Positions 44,708-54,212 of a DNA stretch of 64,000 bases are shown in pieces. A model generated the notes under the pieces. The model was not told the origin of the DNA. It made no database searches and saw only the letters and a program-made list of their open reading frames with translations. Source of the stretch: CAVPCZ01 sp963779225 (GTDB lineage: Bacteria > Bacteroidota > Ignavibacteria > UBA10030 > UBA6906). The position numbers and the translations under genes are program-made. Where the stretch lies: positions 1,922,001 through 1,986,000 of the forward strand of contig CAVZWW010000003.1 in NCBI GenBank assembly GCA_963779225.1, in the 5' to 3' direction. The first letter of the stretch is position 1; the number at the start of each line of letters is the position of its first letter.

Positions 44708-45469
44708 ATGCGCCCCATGATCATTGCCGGCAACTGGAAAATGTACAAAACCCTGTCGGAAAGCACCGACCTCCTGAACGGACTAAAAGCTGCCATGCCC
44801 GTTCTTCCCTCCAATATCGCCGTGGTGGTCTGTCCTCCGTTCCCCTCCCTGGCCGCGGCTGCAGAGCTGCTGAAGGGTTCCCCGATGGCTCTGGGCGCCC
44901 AGAACATGTCCCCGTTTGACGAGGGGGCTTATACCGGTGAGGTTTCCGGGAAGATGCTGCTGTCGGTCGGATGTTCGTACGTCATCCTCGGGCACTCGGA
45001 ACGCCGTCAGTATTTTTCCGAATCGAATGAACTGATCAACCAGAAGGCGAAGAAAGCACTGGCTGTCGGACTTCGCCCCATCGTTTGTGTTGGCGAGCTT
45101 CTTGGCGAGCGGGAAGCGGGGATCACCTTCCAGATAGTTACAGCACAGATCAAGGGTGGTCTCTCCGGGATCTCTCCTGAGGATATGGCCAAGGTGGTGA
45201 TTGCATATGAGCCGGTTTGGGCGATTGGCACGGGTCGAACCGCTTCGCCCCAACAGGCTCAGGAAGTCCACCAGCATATTCGCAAAGTGGTGGCGCAACA
45301 ATACGACTGGTCCCTGGCGGAACGTGTTGTCATCCAATACGGCGGAAGCGTGAAGCCTGACAATGCGGCAGAAATACTGGCGCAAAATGACGTAGATGGG
45401 GCTCTTGTCGGTGGTGCATGCCTGAAGCCGGATTCATTTGCTTCCATCATAAAGGCTGCACGGCCCTAG
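44708..45469 (+). CDS. tpiA: Triosephosphate isomerase
   Basis: This 253-residue TIM-barrel enzyme interconverts dihydroxyacetone phosphate and glyceraldehyde-3-phosphate. It has the active-site lysine in GNWKMYK (residues 8-14), the electrophilic histidine in VILGHSERR near 96-104, and the catalytic glutamate in YEPVWAIGTGRTASP near 168-182; the phosphate loop QYGGSVKPDN follows near 215. Full length. It is not linked to gap-pgk but encoded 9 kb downstream. AAGGA precedes the ATG. I find no convincing promoter in the 58 bases after the stress-protein gene, so read-through is possible. Confidence 0.97.
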   Translation: MRPMIIAGNWKMYKTLSESTDLLNGLKAAMPVLPSNIAVVVCPPFPSLAAAAELLKGSPMALGAQNMSPFDEGAYTGEVSGKMLLSVGCSYVILGHSERRQYFSESNELINQKAKKALAVGLRPIVCVGELLGEREAGITFQIVTAQIKGGLSGISPEDMAKVVIAYEPVWAIGTGRTASPQQAQEVHQHIRKVVAQQYDWSLAERVVIQYGGSVKPDNAAEILAQNDVDGALVGGACLKPDSFASIIKAARP

Positions 45470-45483
45470 GAAGTGGTTTTTCG

Positions 45484-45512
45484 TTGCTTTCACAGGCTTT
45501 TGTCTTTATATT
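45484..45512 (+). promoter_or_regulatory. Promoter of the GH2-like/smc/lpx block
   Basis: TTGCTT (45484-45489), 17-base spacer, TATATT (45507-45512). Confidence 0.55.
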
Positions 45513-45551
45513 GAAAGGAAGTATTCGAATAACCTCCCGCAAATCAAAGAA

Positions 45552-48179
45552 GTGAGCTTGATTCCGCTTCCCAGGTTGGCTAGTACGCTCTTTTTCTTTC
45601 TCCTGCTGGAACTGCTATTCCTGCCGGATTCCTTCGCCGGAACCCCAAAATTCCTCGAGAGCGGCGGATCAGCCCCGAAGGGGAGTGATGCCTCATTTCT
45701 TGCTCCGAGTTCTACCCGCCTGAAGATCCCCCTGGACGGATATTGGACGTATTCGCTTGAGAACGGCCAGTCGGGAACCATCTCCCTCCCGAGTTCCTTC
45801 GATTTCGCCGGCAAGGTGGACTTTCGGCGCAAATTTGAAATCAAACCGGAAGATCTGGACCTCTACCGGTTCCACGTCGTCTGCTACGGGGCCAATTACA
45901 GTACCGACATTCTGGTAAACGGGGATTTCCTCGGCAATCATCAGGGCGGGTACACGAGTTACGCACAGGCGATCGACAGGGAAGTTCTCCAGCCCGGGAC
46001 AGAGAATGTCATCCAGATCGTGGTGAAGAATGAACTTGACGCGCGGACGACGCTTCCGCTCCGTCAGCCGGTCTGGGGTTGGCGGAACTACGGAGGTGTG
46101 CACCGGGATATCTACCTGCTGGCGACTCCCCGGTTGTTCATCAAAGATGTCTCTGTGGTCTGTGAAGTGGCGCCAAACGGTCTTGCCGCACGAATCGTGG
46201 CAACCCCCCTTGTTGAAGGGGAGGAGAGCGCGGTTCTCCCTTCCACCTCTCCCGACAAACCGGCTGTGCTAGGGATGATGGTTGAGGTGGTTGAAGCGCT
46301 CTCGGGTGTGCCGGCTGCGCGGAGTCCTGTTGTTCCCTTAACCCGCAGCGGTGGATCCTGGAATACGGTCCCGGTGGAAGCAACCGTCCAGAGCCCGCAC
46401 CTCTGGAGTCCTGAATCACCCGACCTTTATACGATCCGGTGCCTTATCGTGTCGACCAGTGGCAAGGAGATGATCGTCCTTGACGAATTGCAGGTACCGG
46501 TCGGCATCCGTACGTTGAAGATCGAACGCGCTGACCTGATGCTGAACGGGCACCGGTTGTTCGTCAAGGGTGTGACCTGGTACGAAGATCACCCGACCTG
46601 GGGCAATGCGCTTCCGTACGAAGAGCGCGAACGGGACGTGGTGATGATGAAGAATCTCGGTGTGAACACGATCCGGTTTGTGAATCATCCGCCGCATCCC
46701 TCCATGTTGGATCTGTGTGACCGTTACGGCCTGCTCGCGATGATCGACCTCCCTCTCTCCAACAGTCCGGGGGCAGTGCTTGTGCCGGAAGCGTACGGGG
46801 AGCTAGCGGGGGGAATGTTGCGCGAGATGGTGCTGAGGGACCGGAACCACCCCTCGGTGCTTGCCTGGGGCCTCGGGGACGAAATTGAGGCTGCGCACCC
46901 GGCATCACGGCCGTTTGTGGCAGCGATGGTTCAACTCGTGCGTTCCCTCGACAGCCGTCCGACGTACCTGGCGCTGCGGTACGGTGTCCGGGATTCCTGC
47001 ACGGATCTGGTGGATCTGGCCGCGGTGAACATCCATAGTACCGACAATAAGGGTTTTAAGAGGGCCCTTGAGGATTGGCGTTCGGGGCACAAGAACAAAC
47101 CTCTGCTGGTGACCAAGATCGGTTCCGAGGTGCAGCACGAGAACCGGAACGGGTACAACGATCCGTTTTCCCAGCAGGCGCAGGCCCGTTCGCTTCAGCA
47201 GCGTCTTGATATCGTACGTGCACTGGATTATGACGGTGCGGTGGTCTGGTCGTACAACGACTGGCGGGGTGACCGTCCGGCAATGACCGTACACGGAGAC
47301 GACCCCTGGTTGCACAGTATGGGGGTGGTCAGCGAACGGCGTGAGAAACGTCTGGCCTACGATGCGGTACGATCGGTCTTCCGGGGCGAAAAGCTCTCGG
47401 CCTATCCCGCCGGTTCGTACTCATTGCGTGCACCGATCGTGTACGTGCTCAGCGGGTTCATCATCCTGATTGCAGTGGCCTATCTCTATAACGTCAGCCG
47501 GCGCTTTCGTGAGAACGTGAACAGGTCGACACTGAACGCATACAATTTCTTCGCTGATGTGCGTGATCAGCATGGCGTTTCGATTCTCCACACCACCTAC
47601 CTGGGTCTGATCAATGCGGTGGCGTGCGCCATCGTGATCTCCAGTGTGCTCTTTCACTTCCGGGAGAGTCTCTTCCTGGATAACCTGCTTTCGTATCTCC
47701 TGGTATTTGATGATGTCAAGGTGGTGATGATCCGGCTGATCTGGGATCCGCTCAGGTTTATCCTGATCTTTTCTCCGATGATATTCCTGGCCCTCGTGCT
47801 GATCAGCGGGGCGGTGCATATTCTGCGCGTCCTCATGAAGTCCCGCGTGTTCGCCTATCATGCGTACACGGCAACGGTATGGTCGACTACCCCATTGCTG
47901 GCCTTCATTCCGGTCGGCATGATTCTCTACCGGGTGATGGACGGCAAGGTCTATGTGCTCCCCGCCCTGGTATTGATCGGTCTCTTCGTTTTCTGGGTGA
48001 TCCTGCGCCTGCTCAAGGGCATTTCGATCATCTACGATATCTACCCCCCGAAGGTTTATCTGGCGGGGCTTGCTGTGGTTGCCGTGTTTGCGGGTGTGCT
48101 GTATGTCTATTATGATCTTCTGCAGTCGGCGCCGATGTACCTCTCTTTCCTCTATAGCATGGTAGGGAGCGGCCGCTAA
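45552..48179 (+). CDS. Membrane-anchored GH2-fold protein, probably catalytically inactive
   Basis: This 875-residue protein starts at a GTG. It has a signal peptide (STLFFFLLLELLFLPDSFAG), a GH2 sugar-binding jelly roll (about 50-195, including YSTDILVNGDFLGNHQGGYTSYA and WGWRNYGGVHRDIYL), an immunoglobulin-like domain, a TIM barrel (about 340-600) and six membrane spans (about 620-870). In active GH2 enzymes the acid/base lies in an N-E pair; here it is Asp443-Glu444 (WGLGDE). The nucleophile glutamate of the PxxxTEYG-type strand aligns with Lys522 (VTKIGSE). The alignment is by eye. A carbohydrate-binding sensor or scaffold is more likely than a hydrolase. Its stop overlaps smc by one base. 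Confidence 0.75.
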   Translation: MSLIPLPRLASTLFFFLLLELLFLPDSFAGTPKFLESGGSAPKGSDASFLAPSSTRLKIPLDGYWTYSLENGQSGTISLPSSFDFAGKVDFRRKFEIKPEDLDLYRFHVVCYGANYSTDILVNGDFLGNHQGGYTSYAQAIDREVLQPGTENVIQIVVKNELDARTTLPLRQPVWGWRNYGGVHRDIYLLATPRLFIKDVSVVCEVAPNGLAARIVATPLVEGEESAVLPSTSPDKPAVLGMMVEVVEALSGVPAARSPVVPLTRSGGSWNTVPVEATVQSPHLWSPESPDLYTIRCLIVSTSGKEMIVLDELQVPVGIRTLKIERADLMLNGHRLFVKGVTWYEDHPTWGNALPYEERERDVVMMKNLGVNTIRFVNHPPHPSMLDLCDRYGLLAMIDLPLSNSPGAVLVPEAYGELAGGMLREMVLRDRNHPSVLAWGLGDEIEAAHPASRPFVAAMVQLVRSLDSRPTYLALRYGVRDSCTDLVDLAAVNIHSTDNKGFKRALEDWRSGHKNKPLLVTKIGSEVQHENRNGYNDPFSQQAQARSLQQRLDIVRALDYDGAVVWSYNDWRGDRPAMTVHGDDPWLHSMGVVSERREKRLAYDAVRSVFRGEKLSAYPAGSYSLRAPIVYVLSGFIILIAVAYLYNVSRRFRENVNRSTLNAYNFFADVRDQHGVSILHTTYLGLINAVACAIVISSVLFHFRESLFLDNLLSYLLVFDDVKVVMIRLIWDPLRFILIFSPMIFLALVLISGAVHILRVLMKSRVFAYHAYTATVWSTTPLLAFIPVGMILYRVMDGKVYVLPALVLIGLFVFWVILRLLKGISIIYDIYPPKVYLAGLAVVAVFAGVLYVYYDLLQSAPMYLSFLYSMVGSGR

Positions 48180-51100
48180 TGTATCTCTCGAAACTGGAGG
48201 TCTTCGGGTTCAAGTCGTTCGCCCAGCGCGTGTCGCTCGGGTTCGACAGCGGCATTTCGGCCATCGTCGGCCCGAACGGCTGCGGGAAGACCAACATCGT
48301 GGATGCCATCCGCTGGGTGCTGGGCGAACAGCGGTACAGTGCTCTTCGCAGCGAGAAGATGGAAGATGTCATTTTCAACGGCACCAAGACGCGCAAAGCC
48401 CTCGGGATGGCTGAAGCATCCCTGGTGATTGAAAACACCAAAGGCATTCTTCCCTCCGAGTATTCCCAGGTGACGATCGGCCGCCGGATTTACCGTTCCG
48501 GCGAGAGCGAGTATCTCCTCAACAAGGTTCCCTGCCGTCTCAAGGACATCCTCGATCTGTTTATGGATACCGGGATGGGCGCCGACGCCTACTCGGTGAT
48601 CGAGCTGAAGATGATCGAGACGATCCTGAGCGATCGGACCGACGAACGGCGGCGGTTGTTCGAAGAGGCTGCCGGCGTGACCAAGTACAAACACCGCCGG
48701 AAGGCCGCATACCGGAAGCTGGAGAGTGTACAGGCCGATCTCTTGCGCGTGAACGATCTCGTCACGGAAGTGCACAAGGCCGTCAACTCCCTGGAACGTC
48801 AGGCACGGCGCGCGGAACAGTTCAACGACGTAAGAAACCGTCTGCGCTCCTTCGAAATCGATTTGATGGAAAGGGAATATGCCCAGGTGCTCGGCCGTCT
48901 CGATCCGCTCAGAGAGCGCCAGCAGACGCTGCACCGGGAGAAGAGCGTTTCAGACACCGGTCTGATTGATGTGGAGTCGCAACTGGAGACGCTCAGGACG
49001 GGTTTGCTGGAATCCGAAAAATTGCTCGCAGAGGCACAGCGGGACTCCAGCCTGCAGCGCGAAAAAACCCACCGGGTTGAAGAAAAGAACCTGGTGGCAG
49101 CCGAGCAGGTCAAAGCCTCGCGTGCTCACATCACTCGCCTGGAGCAGGAAGATCAGGATCTCCTTGCCGAGAAGACCCGTCAGGAATCCCTGCGCGAACA
49201 GCTGCAGGCACGTCTCGCCGAGCTGCAGATCAGCCAGAGCCGCGCCGAGGAAGAGCTCCGGCGGCGCCAGACCGAGCTCCAGGAGACCGCCGGTCGCCTG
49301 GACACACGGAAAGGCGAACGCACGGCCCTCAACGACCGGATGATCATGATGGTCCAGCGCCTGGCCGAGCGGCAGGCGGAGCAGGACAGGACGCAGGGAC
49401 GTGTGGACGCCATCGCGACCGGTTTGTTGGAGACCGAACAGGAGACTAGTGCGTACACCGGAGAGATGACCCGGCTGGCCGGGCAGATTGCCGACTTGAC
49501 GGCGGAAGACCACCAGCGGCGACGCGCTTTTGCAGCGGCTGAAGTATGCTTCTACGATGCGGAGAGCCGGAAGAAGAGTCTGCGCGAACGCGCCGATGCG
49601 CTCCAGCGGAACGAAGCCGATCTGCGCGCCGAAATTGAGCGCCACGCCGCCCGCCTCGATTTTCTCAAAGGTCTCATCGAAAGTCGGGAAGGTCTCCCGG
49701 AAGGAGTCCGTTTCCTCGTCTCGAGCGATCGCTGGTCTCCCTCGCGAAAACTGACGGTCGCGGATGCCGTTCATGCGGAGGAAGACTACCGGGTTGCCAT
49801 CGAAGCGGCACTGGGCGATATGGCCGGACTGATGATTGTCACCAGTGCCGGCGATGCGGCCAGGGGTGTGGAACTTCTGCAGGAAGAGGAAAAAGGGAAG
49901 GCGGCATTCGTCTGTCTCGACCGTCTTCCCCGCATCGTGCGCAACTACGCACTTCCCGTGATTCCCGGCGTTCGCGGGTGGGCGCTCGACCTCGCCAGGT
50001 TTGACCCGGAATATGCCCCGCTCTTCGCCTTCCTGCTCGACCGGGTGCTGATTGTCGATGACAGTGCCGCGGCGGCGGCGGTTGCCGCCGTGACGACCGG
50101 TGTCCGATGCGTGACGCTCCACGGAGAGATCGGGACCTCGGTGGGCATCCTGCGCGGTGGAAGCCGGCGGCATGATGAAGGGGGGAACATCGGGAAGCAG
50201 CAACAGATGGAGAGCATCCGGGGAACGATCGCAGAGATTGAATCTCGTCTCGCCGGCGTTGCCGGGGAGCGTTCCACCGTTCTCGCGAAGTACGATGCCA
50301 TTGACCTGAAAGAGCTCAACGAAGAAGTCAAAAGTGTCGAGAAGGAGATGCACGCGGTAGAAATGCGCATCGCGCAGGTGGCATTTGAAAAAAAGCGTGC
50401 GGAGGAGACCATCGATGAGAACAACGCGCAGATCGCCCGTCTGACCGCAGAGATCGACAGCCTCCGTGCGGACATGGCTGTGCGCCTCCCGGAACTGGAG
50501 CGGCTCCGCGCCGAGAAAGACGACATTGACGTGCAGCTCCGCACCGCCACGGGCGATGTGCGCCTGCTTGAGGAGGAATGGAACGAACGATCCCGCGTGG
50601 TGCAGGAGCTCGGGATCGCGCTGGTGCATGTTCGCAACAATCATCAGACTTCGGTGAACGACCTCGAGCGTGCAGGCGCTACGATTGCTGCCATCGGGGA
50701 GAGTCTGGAAAAGCACCGCGTGGATGCGCAGCTGGAGCGCAGTGCAATCTCCTCGACCGAGACCGGTGTTGAGGTGAACCGGCGCGAACTCGAACGCCTG
50801 TTCCAGGAATTGCATCTTCTCGAGGCTCGCCGTACGGAGATCGAACAGGAAACCGGGACGCAACGGAATGCGATTCACGAATCGGAATTGCGCATCAGGG
50901 ACCAGCGCCGTGTACATGATGACGCGCTGCGTTCCCTCCACGACACTGAACTGAAAATCGCCGATCTGACCGCCCGCGCCGACCATCTCCACGCCCGCGC
51001 CCGGGAGGAATTCGAGCTCGATCTGGAGCTGAAGACATATCCGGACACCGAATTCGTTGATTTCGCCGCCTTGCGCGAAGAGATCCAGTCGCTCAAGGAC

Positions 51101-51748
51101 AAGATCAAAACGATGGGCAATATCAACTTCGCGGCGTTCGAGGAGTATTCCGCCGAGAAACAACGCCTGGAATTCATGACCACCCAGCGTGCCGATCTCC
51201 TGGAAGCCGAACGCACGCTGCTTGCAACGATCGAAGAAATCAACGCCACCGCCCAGAGAAAATTCCTTGACACGTTCGCGTTGATCAGGACGAACTTCAT
51301 TGAAACGTTTAAGAGCCTGTTTGACCCCGGCGATGAAGCCGATCTGAAGCTGGAGGAAGAAGTGGATCCTCTGGAGGCGAGGATTGAAATCGTCGCCAAG
51401 CCGCGCGGCAAACGGCCAACCTCGATCGATCTGCTCTCCGGAGGGGAGAAAACCCTTACCGCGACGGCGTTACTCTTCGCCATCTACCTCGTCAAGCCCA
51501 GCCCGTTCTGCATTCTCGATGAGGTTGACGCGCCACTGGACGACTCGAATGTCGACCGGTTCACCCGGATTCTGCGAAAGTTCTCCGACAACACACAGTT
51601 CATCGTCGTCACCCATAACAAACGCACGATGGAAGCCGCAAACGCACTCTATGGCGTCACGATGGAAGAAGAGGGCGTGTCCAAACTGGTAACCGTCCGT
51701 TTCAATCAGGGGACGCAAATCGCCGCCGCCGCGGTGGCCTCGGCCTAG
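48179..51748 (+). CDS. smc: Chromosome segregation protein SMC
   Basis: This 1189-residue SMC ATPase, core of bacterial condensin, has the N-terminal head with Walker A VGPNGCGKTN (residues 30-39) and QR(Y)SALRSEKMEDVIFNGT. Long coiled coils surround a hinge at about 500-665 (EGVRFLVSSDRWSPSRKLTVADAV through TSVGILRGGS). The C-terminal head has the signature DLLSGGEKTLTATALLFAIYLVKPSPFCILDEVDAPLDDSNV near 1082-1123. Walker B DEVDAPLDD is intact. The ATG overlaps the previous stop (TAATG), implying coupling. ScpA/ScpB partners are not encoded here. Confidence 0.97.
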   Translation: MYLSKLEVFGFKSFAQRVSLGFDSGISAIVGPNGCGKTNIVDAIRWVLGEQRYSALRSEKMEDVIFNGTKTRKALGMAEASLVIENTKGILPSEYSQVTIGRRIYRSGESEYLLNKVPCRLKDILDLFMDTGMGADAYSVIELKMIETILSDRTDERRRLFEEAAGVTKYKHRRKAAYRKLESVQADLLRVNDLVTEVHKAVNSLERQARRAEQFNDVRNRLRSFEIDLMEREYAQVLGRLDPLRERQQTLHREKSVSDTGLIDVESQLETLRTGLLESEKLLAEAQRDSSLQREKTHRVEEKNLVAAEQVKASRAHITRLEQEDQDLLAEKTRQESLREQLQARLAELQISQSRAEEELRRRQTELQETAGRLDTRKGERTALNDRMIMMVQRLAERQAEQDRTQGRVDAIATGLLETEQETSAYTGEMTRLAGQIADLTAEDHQRRRAFAAAEVCFYDAESRKKSLRERADALQRNEADLRAEIERHAARLDFLKGLIESREGLPEGVRFLVSSDRWSPSRKLTVADAVHAEEDYRVAIEAALGDMAGLMIVTSAGDAARGVELLQEEEKGKAAFVCLDRLPRIVRNYALPVIPGVRGWALDLARFDPEYAPLFAFLLDRVLIVDDSAAAAAVAAVTTGVRCVTLHGEIGTSVGILRGGSRRHDEGGNIGKQQQMESIRGTIAEIESRLAGVAGERSTVLAKYDAIDLKELNEEVKSVEKEMHAVEMRIAQVAFEKKRAEETIDENNAQIARLTAEIDSLRADMAVRLPELERLRAEKDDIDVQLRTATGDVRLLEEEWNERSRVVQELGIALVHVRNNHQTSVNDLERAGATIAAIGESLEKHRVDAQLERSAISSTETGVEVNRRELERLFQELHLLEARRTEIEQETGTQRNAIHESELRIRDQRRVHDDALRSLHDTELKIADLTARADHLHARAREEFELDLELKTYPDTEFVDFAALREEIQSLKDKIKTMGNINFAAFEEYSAEKQRLEFMTTQRADLLEAERTLLATIEEINATAQRKFLDTFALIRTNFIETFKSLFDPGDEADLKLEEEVDPLEARIEIVAKPRGKRPTSIDLLSGGEKTLTATALLFAIYLVKPSPFCILDEVDAPLDDSNVDRFTRILRKFSDNTQFIVVTHNKRTMEAANALYGVTMEEEGVSKLVTVRFNQGTQIAAAAVASA

Positions 51749-51751
51749 CCG

Positions 51752-52477
51752 ATGGCTCTCCGGTTGTTTATCGATTTTGATGGAACAGTGGCTCGCACGG
51801 ATGTGGGCAATACGTTCTTTCGCACGTTTGGCGGTGAGCGGTGCACGGAGTTGGTGCGCTCTTATCGCGCCGGAGAAATCTCCGCGGAGGAGTGCTTCCG
51901 CCGTGAACTGGAAACCATCGGGGCCGCCGACCCGGCGGCGCTCGAAGCATTCGTCCGGGCGCAGGAGATCACGCCGGGCTTTCCCGAGCTTGTCCAATTC
52001 TGCCGCACACACGCTATCCGGTGTTCCATCGTCAGCGATGGACTCGACTTCTATATCCACGGTGTGCTCGCCCGGATGGGTCTGGATGACCTGCCGGTCT
52101 TCTCCAACACGATTGTCTGGCGTCCGGACGTCGATGGCCGCGTGAAGGGGAGTATCATATTCCCGCACGCCAACGCTGAATGTGACCGTTGCGGGTGCTG
52201 CAAAAGGAACGTTCTGTTGAGTGGAAGTGGCGAGGAGGACGTCATTGCCTATGTCGGGGATGGATATTCCGACCGGTGTCCGGTGGAGTATGCCGACATC
52301 GTCTTTGCACGGGACGAATTGCAGACGTACTGTCAGCAAAGCAACATCAGTTACTATCTTTTCGACTCATTTGTTGACGTGACCGGCCGCCTGGAAGAGC
52401 TTCTCCGGCGGCGGACAGTACGCCGGCGCCGGCGCGCAGAACAACGGCGCAGAGAGGCCTTCGTGGCAGAAGCATGA
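51752..52477 (+). CDS. MtnX-like HAD-IB phosphatase
   Basis: This 241-residue HAD phosphatase has motif I LFIDFDGTVARTDVGNTFF near residues 4-22, motif II in CSIVSDGLDFYI near 90-101 and motif IV in VIAYVGDGYSDRCPVEYADIVFAR near 165-188. The overall pattern matches MtnX-like phosphatases of the methionine salvage family, but no other mtn gene is nearby, so the substrate is uncertain. A cysteine-rich stretch ECDRCGCCKR near 145-154 is notable and may bind metal. It lies 3 bases after smc and its stop overlaps the next start (ATGA). It is the second HAD-IB phosphatase in the window. Confidence 0.85.
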   Translation: MALRLFIDFDGTVARTDVGNTFFRTFGGERCTELVRSYRAGEISAEECFRRELETIGAADPAALEAFVRAQEITPGFPELVQFCRTHAIRCSIVSDGLDFYIHGVLARMGLDDLPVFSNTIVWRPDVDGRVKGSIIFPHANAECDRCGCCKRNVLLSGSGEEDVIAYVGDGYSDRCPVEYADIVFARDELQTYCQQSNISYYLFDSFVDVTGRLEELLRRRTVRRRRRAEQRRREAFVAEA

Positions 52478-53076
52478 AAGAGGGGAGCGATTTTCGCGGT
52501 GCCGTGTTCCGCCACCGCAGCTACACACCGCTGCCGTTTCTCGCGGTGATGGTGGTGTTCGCCCGTCCCACGGTCTGGAGTATCGCCGCGGGGATTGCCC
52601 TTATGGCCCTCGGCGAAGCCCTCCGGTTCTGGGGCGTCTCGATCGTCGGGGCTGAAACACGAACAACGGGCACGGTGGGTGGCACCTATCTGATTACGAG
52701 TGGTCCCTTCGCGTACGTGCGGAACCCCCTGTATCTGGGTAACATGATGCTGTACGCGGGCGTCGGTCTCATGTCCATGGCGTTGTTCCCCTGGCTGCTC
52801 ACCGTCGCCGTCCTCTGGTTCTACCTCCAGTACTGGCTCATTGTCACACGGGAAGAAGAATACCTTGCGTCGAAATTCGGCGATGCCTATGAAGAGTACG
52901 TGAGCAGCGTCCCGCGCTTTTTCCCCCGATTGACGCCGTACCGCTCCGCGCAGCCGCCGCCGAAACGCACCAACCTGCGGGAAGGCCTGGCGTCGGAACG
53001 CCGTACACTCCAGGCGATAGGGCTGGTGACGGTTGCGCTCCTCGTGATCTTCGCCGTCAGAACGTGGGGATCCTAA
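52474..53076 (+). CDS. Isoprenylcysteine methyltransferase-like integral membrane protein
   Basis: This 200-residue membrane protein belongs to the ICMT/phospholipid methyltransferase-like family. The diagnostic block is GTYLITSGPFAYVRNPLYLGNMMLYAGVGLMSMA near residues 70-103, followed by REEEYLASKFGDAYEEYVSSVPRFFPRL near 128-155, which supplies the SAM-binding face. About five hydrophobic spans are visible, including one at the very C-terminus. Bacterial members methylate unknown lipids or isoprenoid substrates. It is embedded between smc-HAD and lpxB with a 4-base overlap upstream and 2 bases downstream, so an envelope-lipid role is plausible. Confidence 0.85.
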   Translation: MKEGSDFRGAVFRHRSYTPLPFLAVMVVFARPTVWSIAAGIALMALGEALRFWGVSIVGAETRTTGTVGGTYLITSGPFAYVRNPLYLGNMMLYAGVGLMSMALFPWLLTVAVLWFYLQYWLIVTREEEYLASKFGDAYEEYVSSVPRFFPRLTPYRSAQPPPKRTNLREGLASERRTLQAIGLVTVALLVIFAVRTWGS

Positions 53077-53078
53077 GC

Positions 53079-54212
53079 ATGATCCGCCGGGTGATGATTG
53101 TTGCGGGTGAAGCTTCGGGCGACCTCCACGGCGCAGGGGTGGTGCGGGAATTGCTGCGACGCGTACCGGGGATCGACGTGTTCGGCATGGGGGGCGAGAA
53201 GATGCGACACGAAGGAGCGGATATCCTTGTCCATATCAACGATATGGCATTCATGGGGTTTGTGGAGGTGGTGCGCAATCTCCGCACCGTGATGCATGTG
53301 CAGAAACGGCTCAAGGCCGCGCTTTACGACCGGCGCCCCGATCTCGTACTCCTGATTGACTATCCCGACTTCAACCTGCGGCTGGCGCGTGCCGTCAGGA
53401 GTGCCGGCATTCCCGTTTTTTACTACATCAGTCCACAGGTCTGGGCCTGGCGTGGAAATCGGGTCAAGACCATGCGCCGGCTGGTGAATAAGATGTTTGT
53501 GATCTTTCCGTTCGAAGAAGAAATCTACCGCCGCGCCGGCATCCCCGTGGAATTTGTGGGGCATCCGCTGGTGGAGCACCTCGGGGTAAGCTGTACACGG
53601 GACGAATTCCTCCGGCGCCAGGGGATTGACGCCGGAACGAAGCTGCTCGGTCTGTTTCCGGGAAGCCGCAAGCAGGAGATCCAACATATCTTCCCCCTGA
53701 TGCTGGACGCCGCCCGCATAGTGTGCCGGACCCCGGGTGTTCGTGTCGCCGTCGGGGTCGCGCCGAATCTCGGTGCGGCGGCCCTGCGAAAGTACATTCC
53801 GGCGGATGTTCCCGTCACGCTCGTAGAACATGCGACATATGACCTCATGGCATACGCCGATGCCGCTGTTGTGACCTCCGGCACGGCGACACTGGAAACG
53901 GCATGGTTCGGCACTCCGTTTCTCGTGGTTTACAGGACCTCGGCGCTGACATTTGCCATCGGCCGGGCGCTCGTTCGCGTCCCCGCAATCGGTCTGGTGA
54001 ACATCGTCGCAGGGACGAAAATCGTCCCCGAGCTGATCCAGGACGGGCTCACGTCGGCCGGTGTGGCCGAAATCGCCGGCCGTCTGCTGCGTGATGCAGG
54101 CGTTGCGGCATCCATGAGGAAGGATCTGGGCATCATCCGCGAACGGCTGGGCGTCCCGGGCGCATCGCAGCGTGTGGTTGAGTCAATCCTCGCCTACCAA
54201 GGGGCGGCATGA
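53079..54212 (+). CDS. lpxB: Lipid-A-disaccharide synthase
   Basis: This 377-residue GT19 glycosyltransferase joins UDP-2,3-diacylglucosamine and lipid X to form the lipid A disaccharide at the inner membrane. Motifs are VAGEASGDLHGAGVV near residues 10-24, MGGEKM, IDYPDFNLRLAR near 92, YYISPQVWAWRGNR near 115, FVGHPLVEHL near 158, GLFPGSRKQEI near 192 and VVTSGTATLETAWFGTPFLVVYR near 268-290. All are canonical. Its presence with lpxK shows an LPS-type outer membrane. The stop overlaps the following lipoprotein gene (ATGA). Confidence 0.96.
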   Translation: MIRRVMIVAGEASGDLHGAGVVRELLRRVPGIDVFGMGGEKMRHEGADILVHINDMAFMGFVEVVRNLRTVMHVQKRLKAALYDRRPDLVLLIDYPDFNLRLARAVRSAGIPVFYYISPQVWAWRGNRVKTMRRLVNKMFVIFPFEEEIYRRAGIPVEFVGHPLVEHLGVSCTRDEFLRRQGIDAGTKLLGLFPGSRKQEIQHIFPLMLDAARIVCRTPGVRVAVGVAPNLGAAALRKYIPADVPVTLVEHATYDLMAYADAAVVTSGTATLETAWFGTPFLVVYRTSALTFAIGRALVRVPAIGLVNIVAGTKIVPELIQDGLTSAGVAEIAGRLLRDAGVAASMRKDLGIIRERLGVPGASQRVVESILAYQGAA

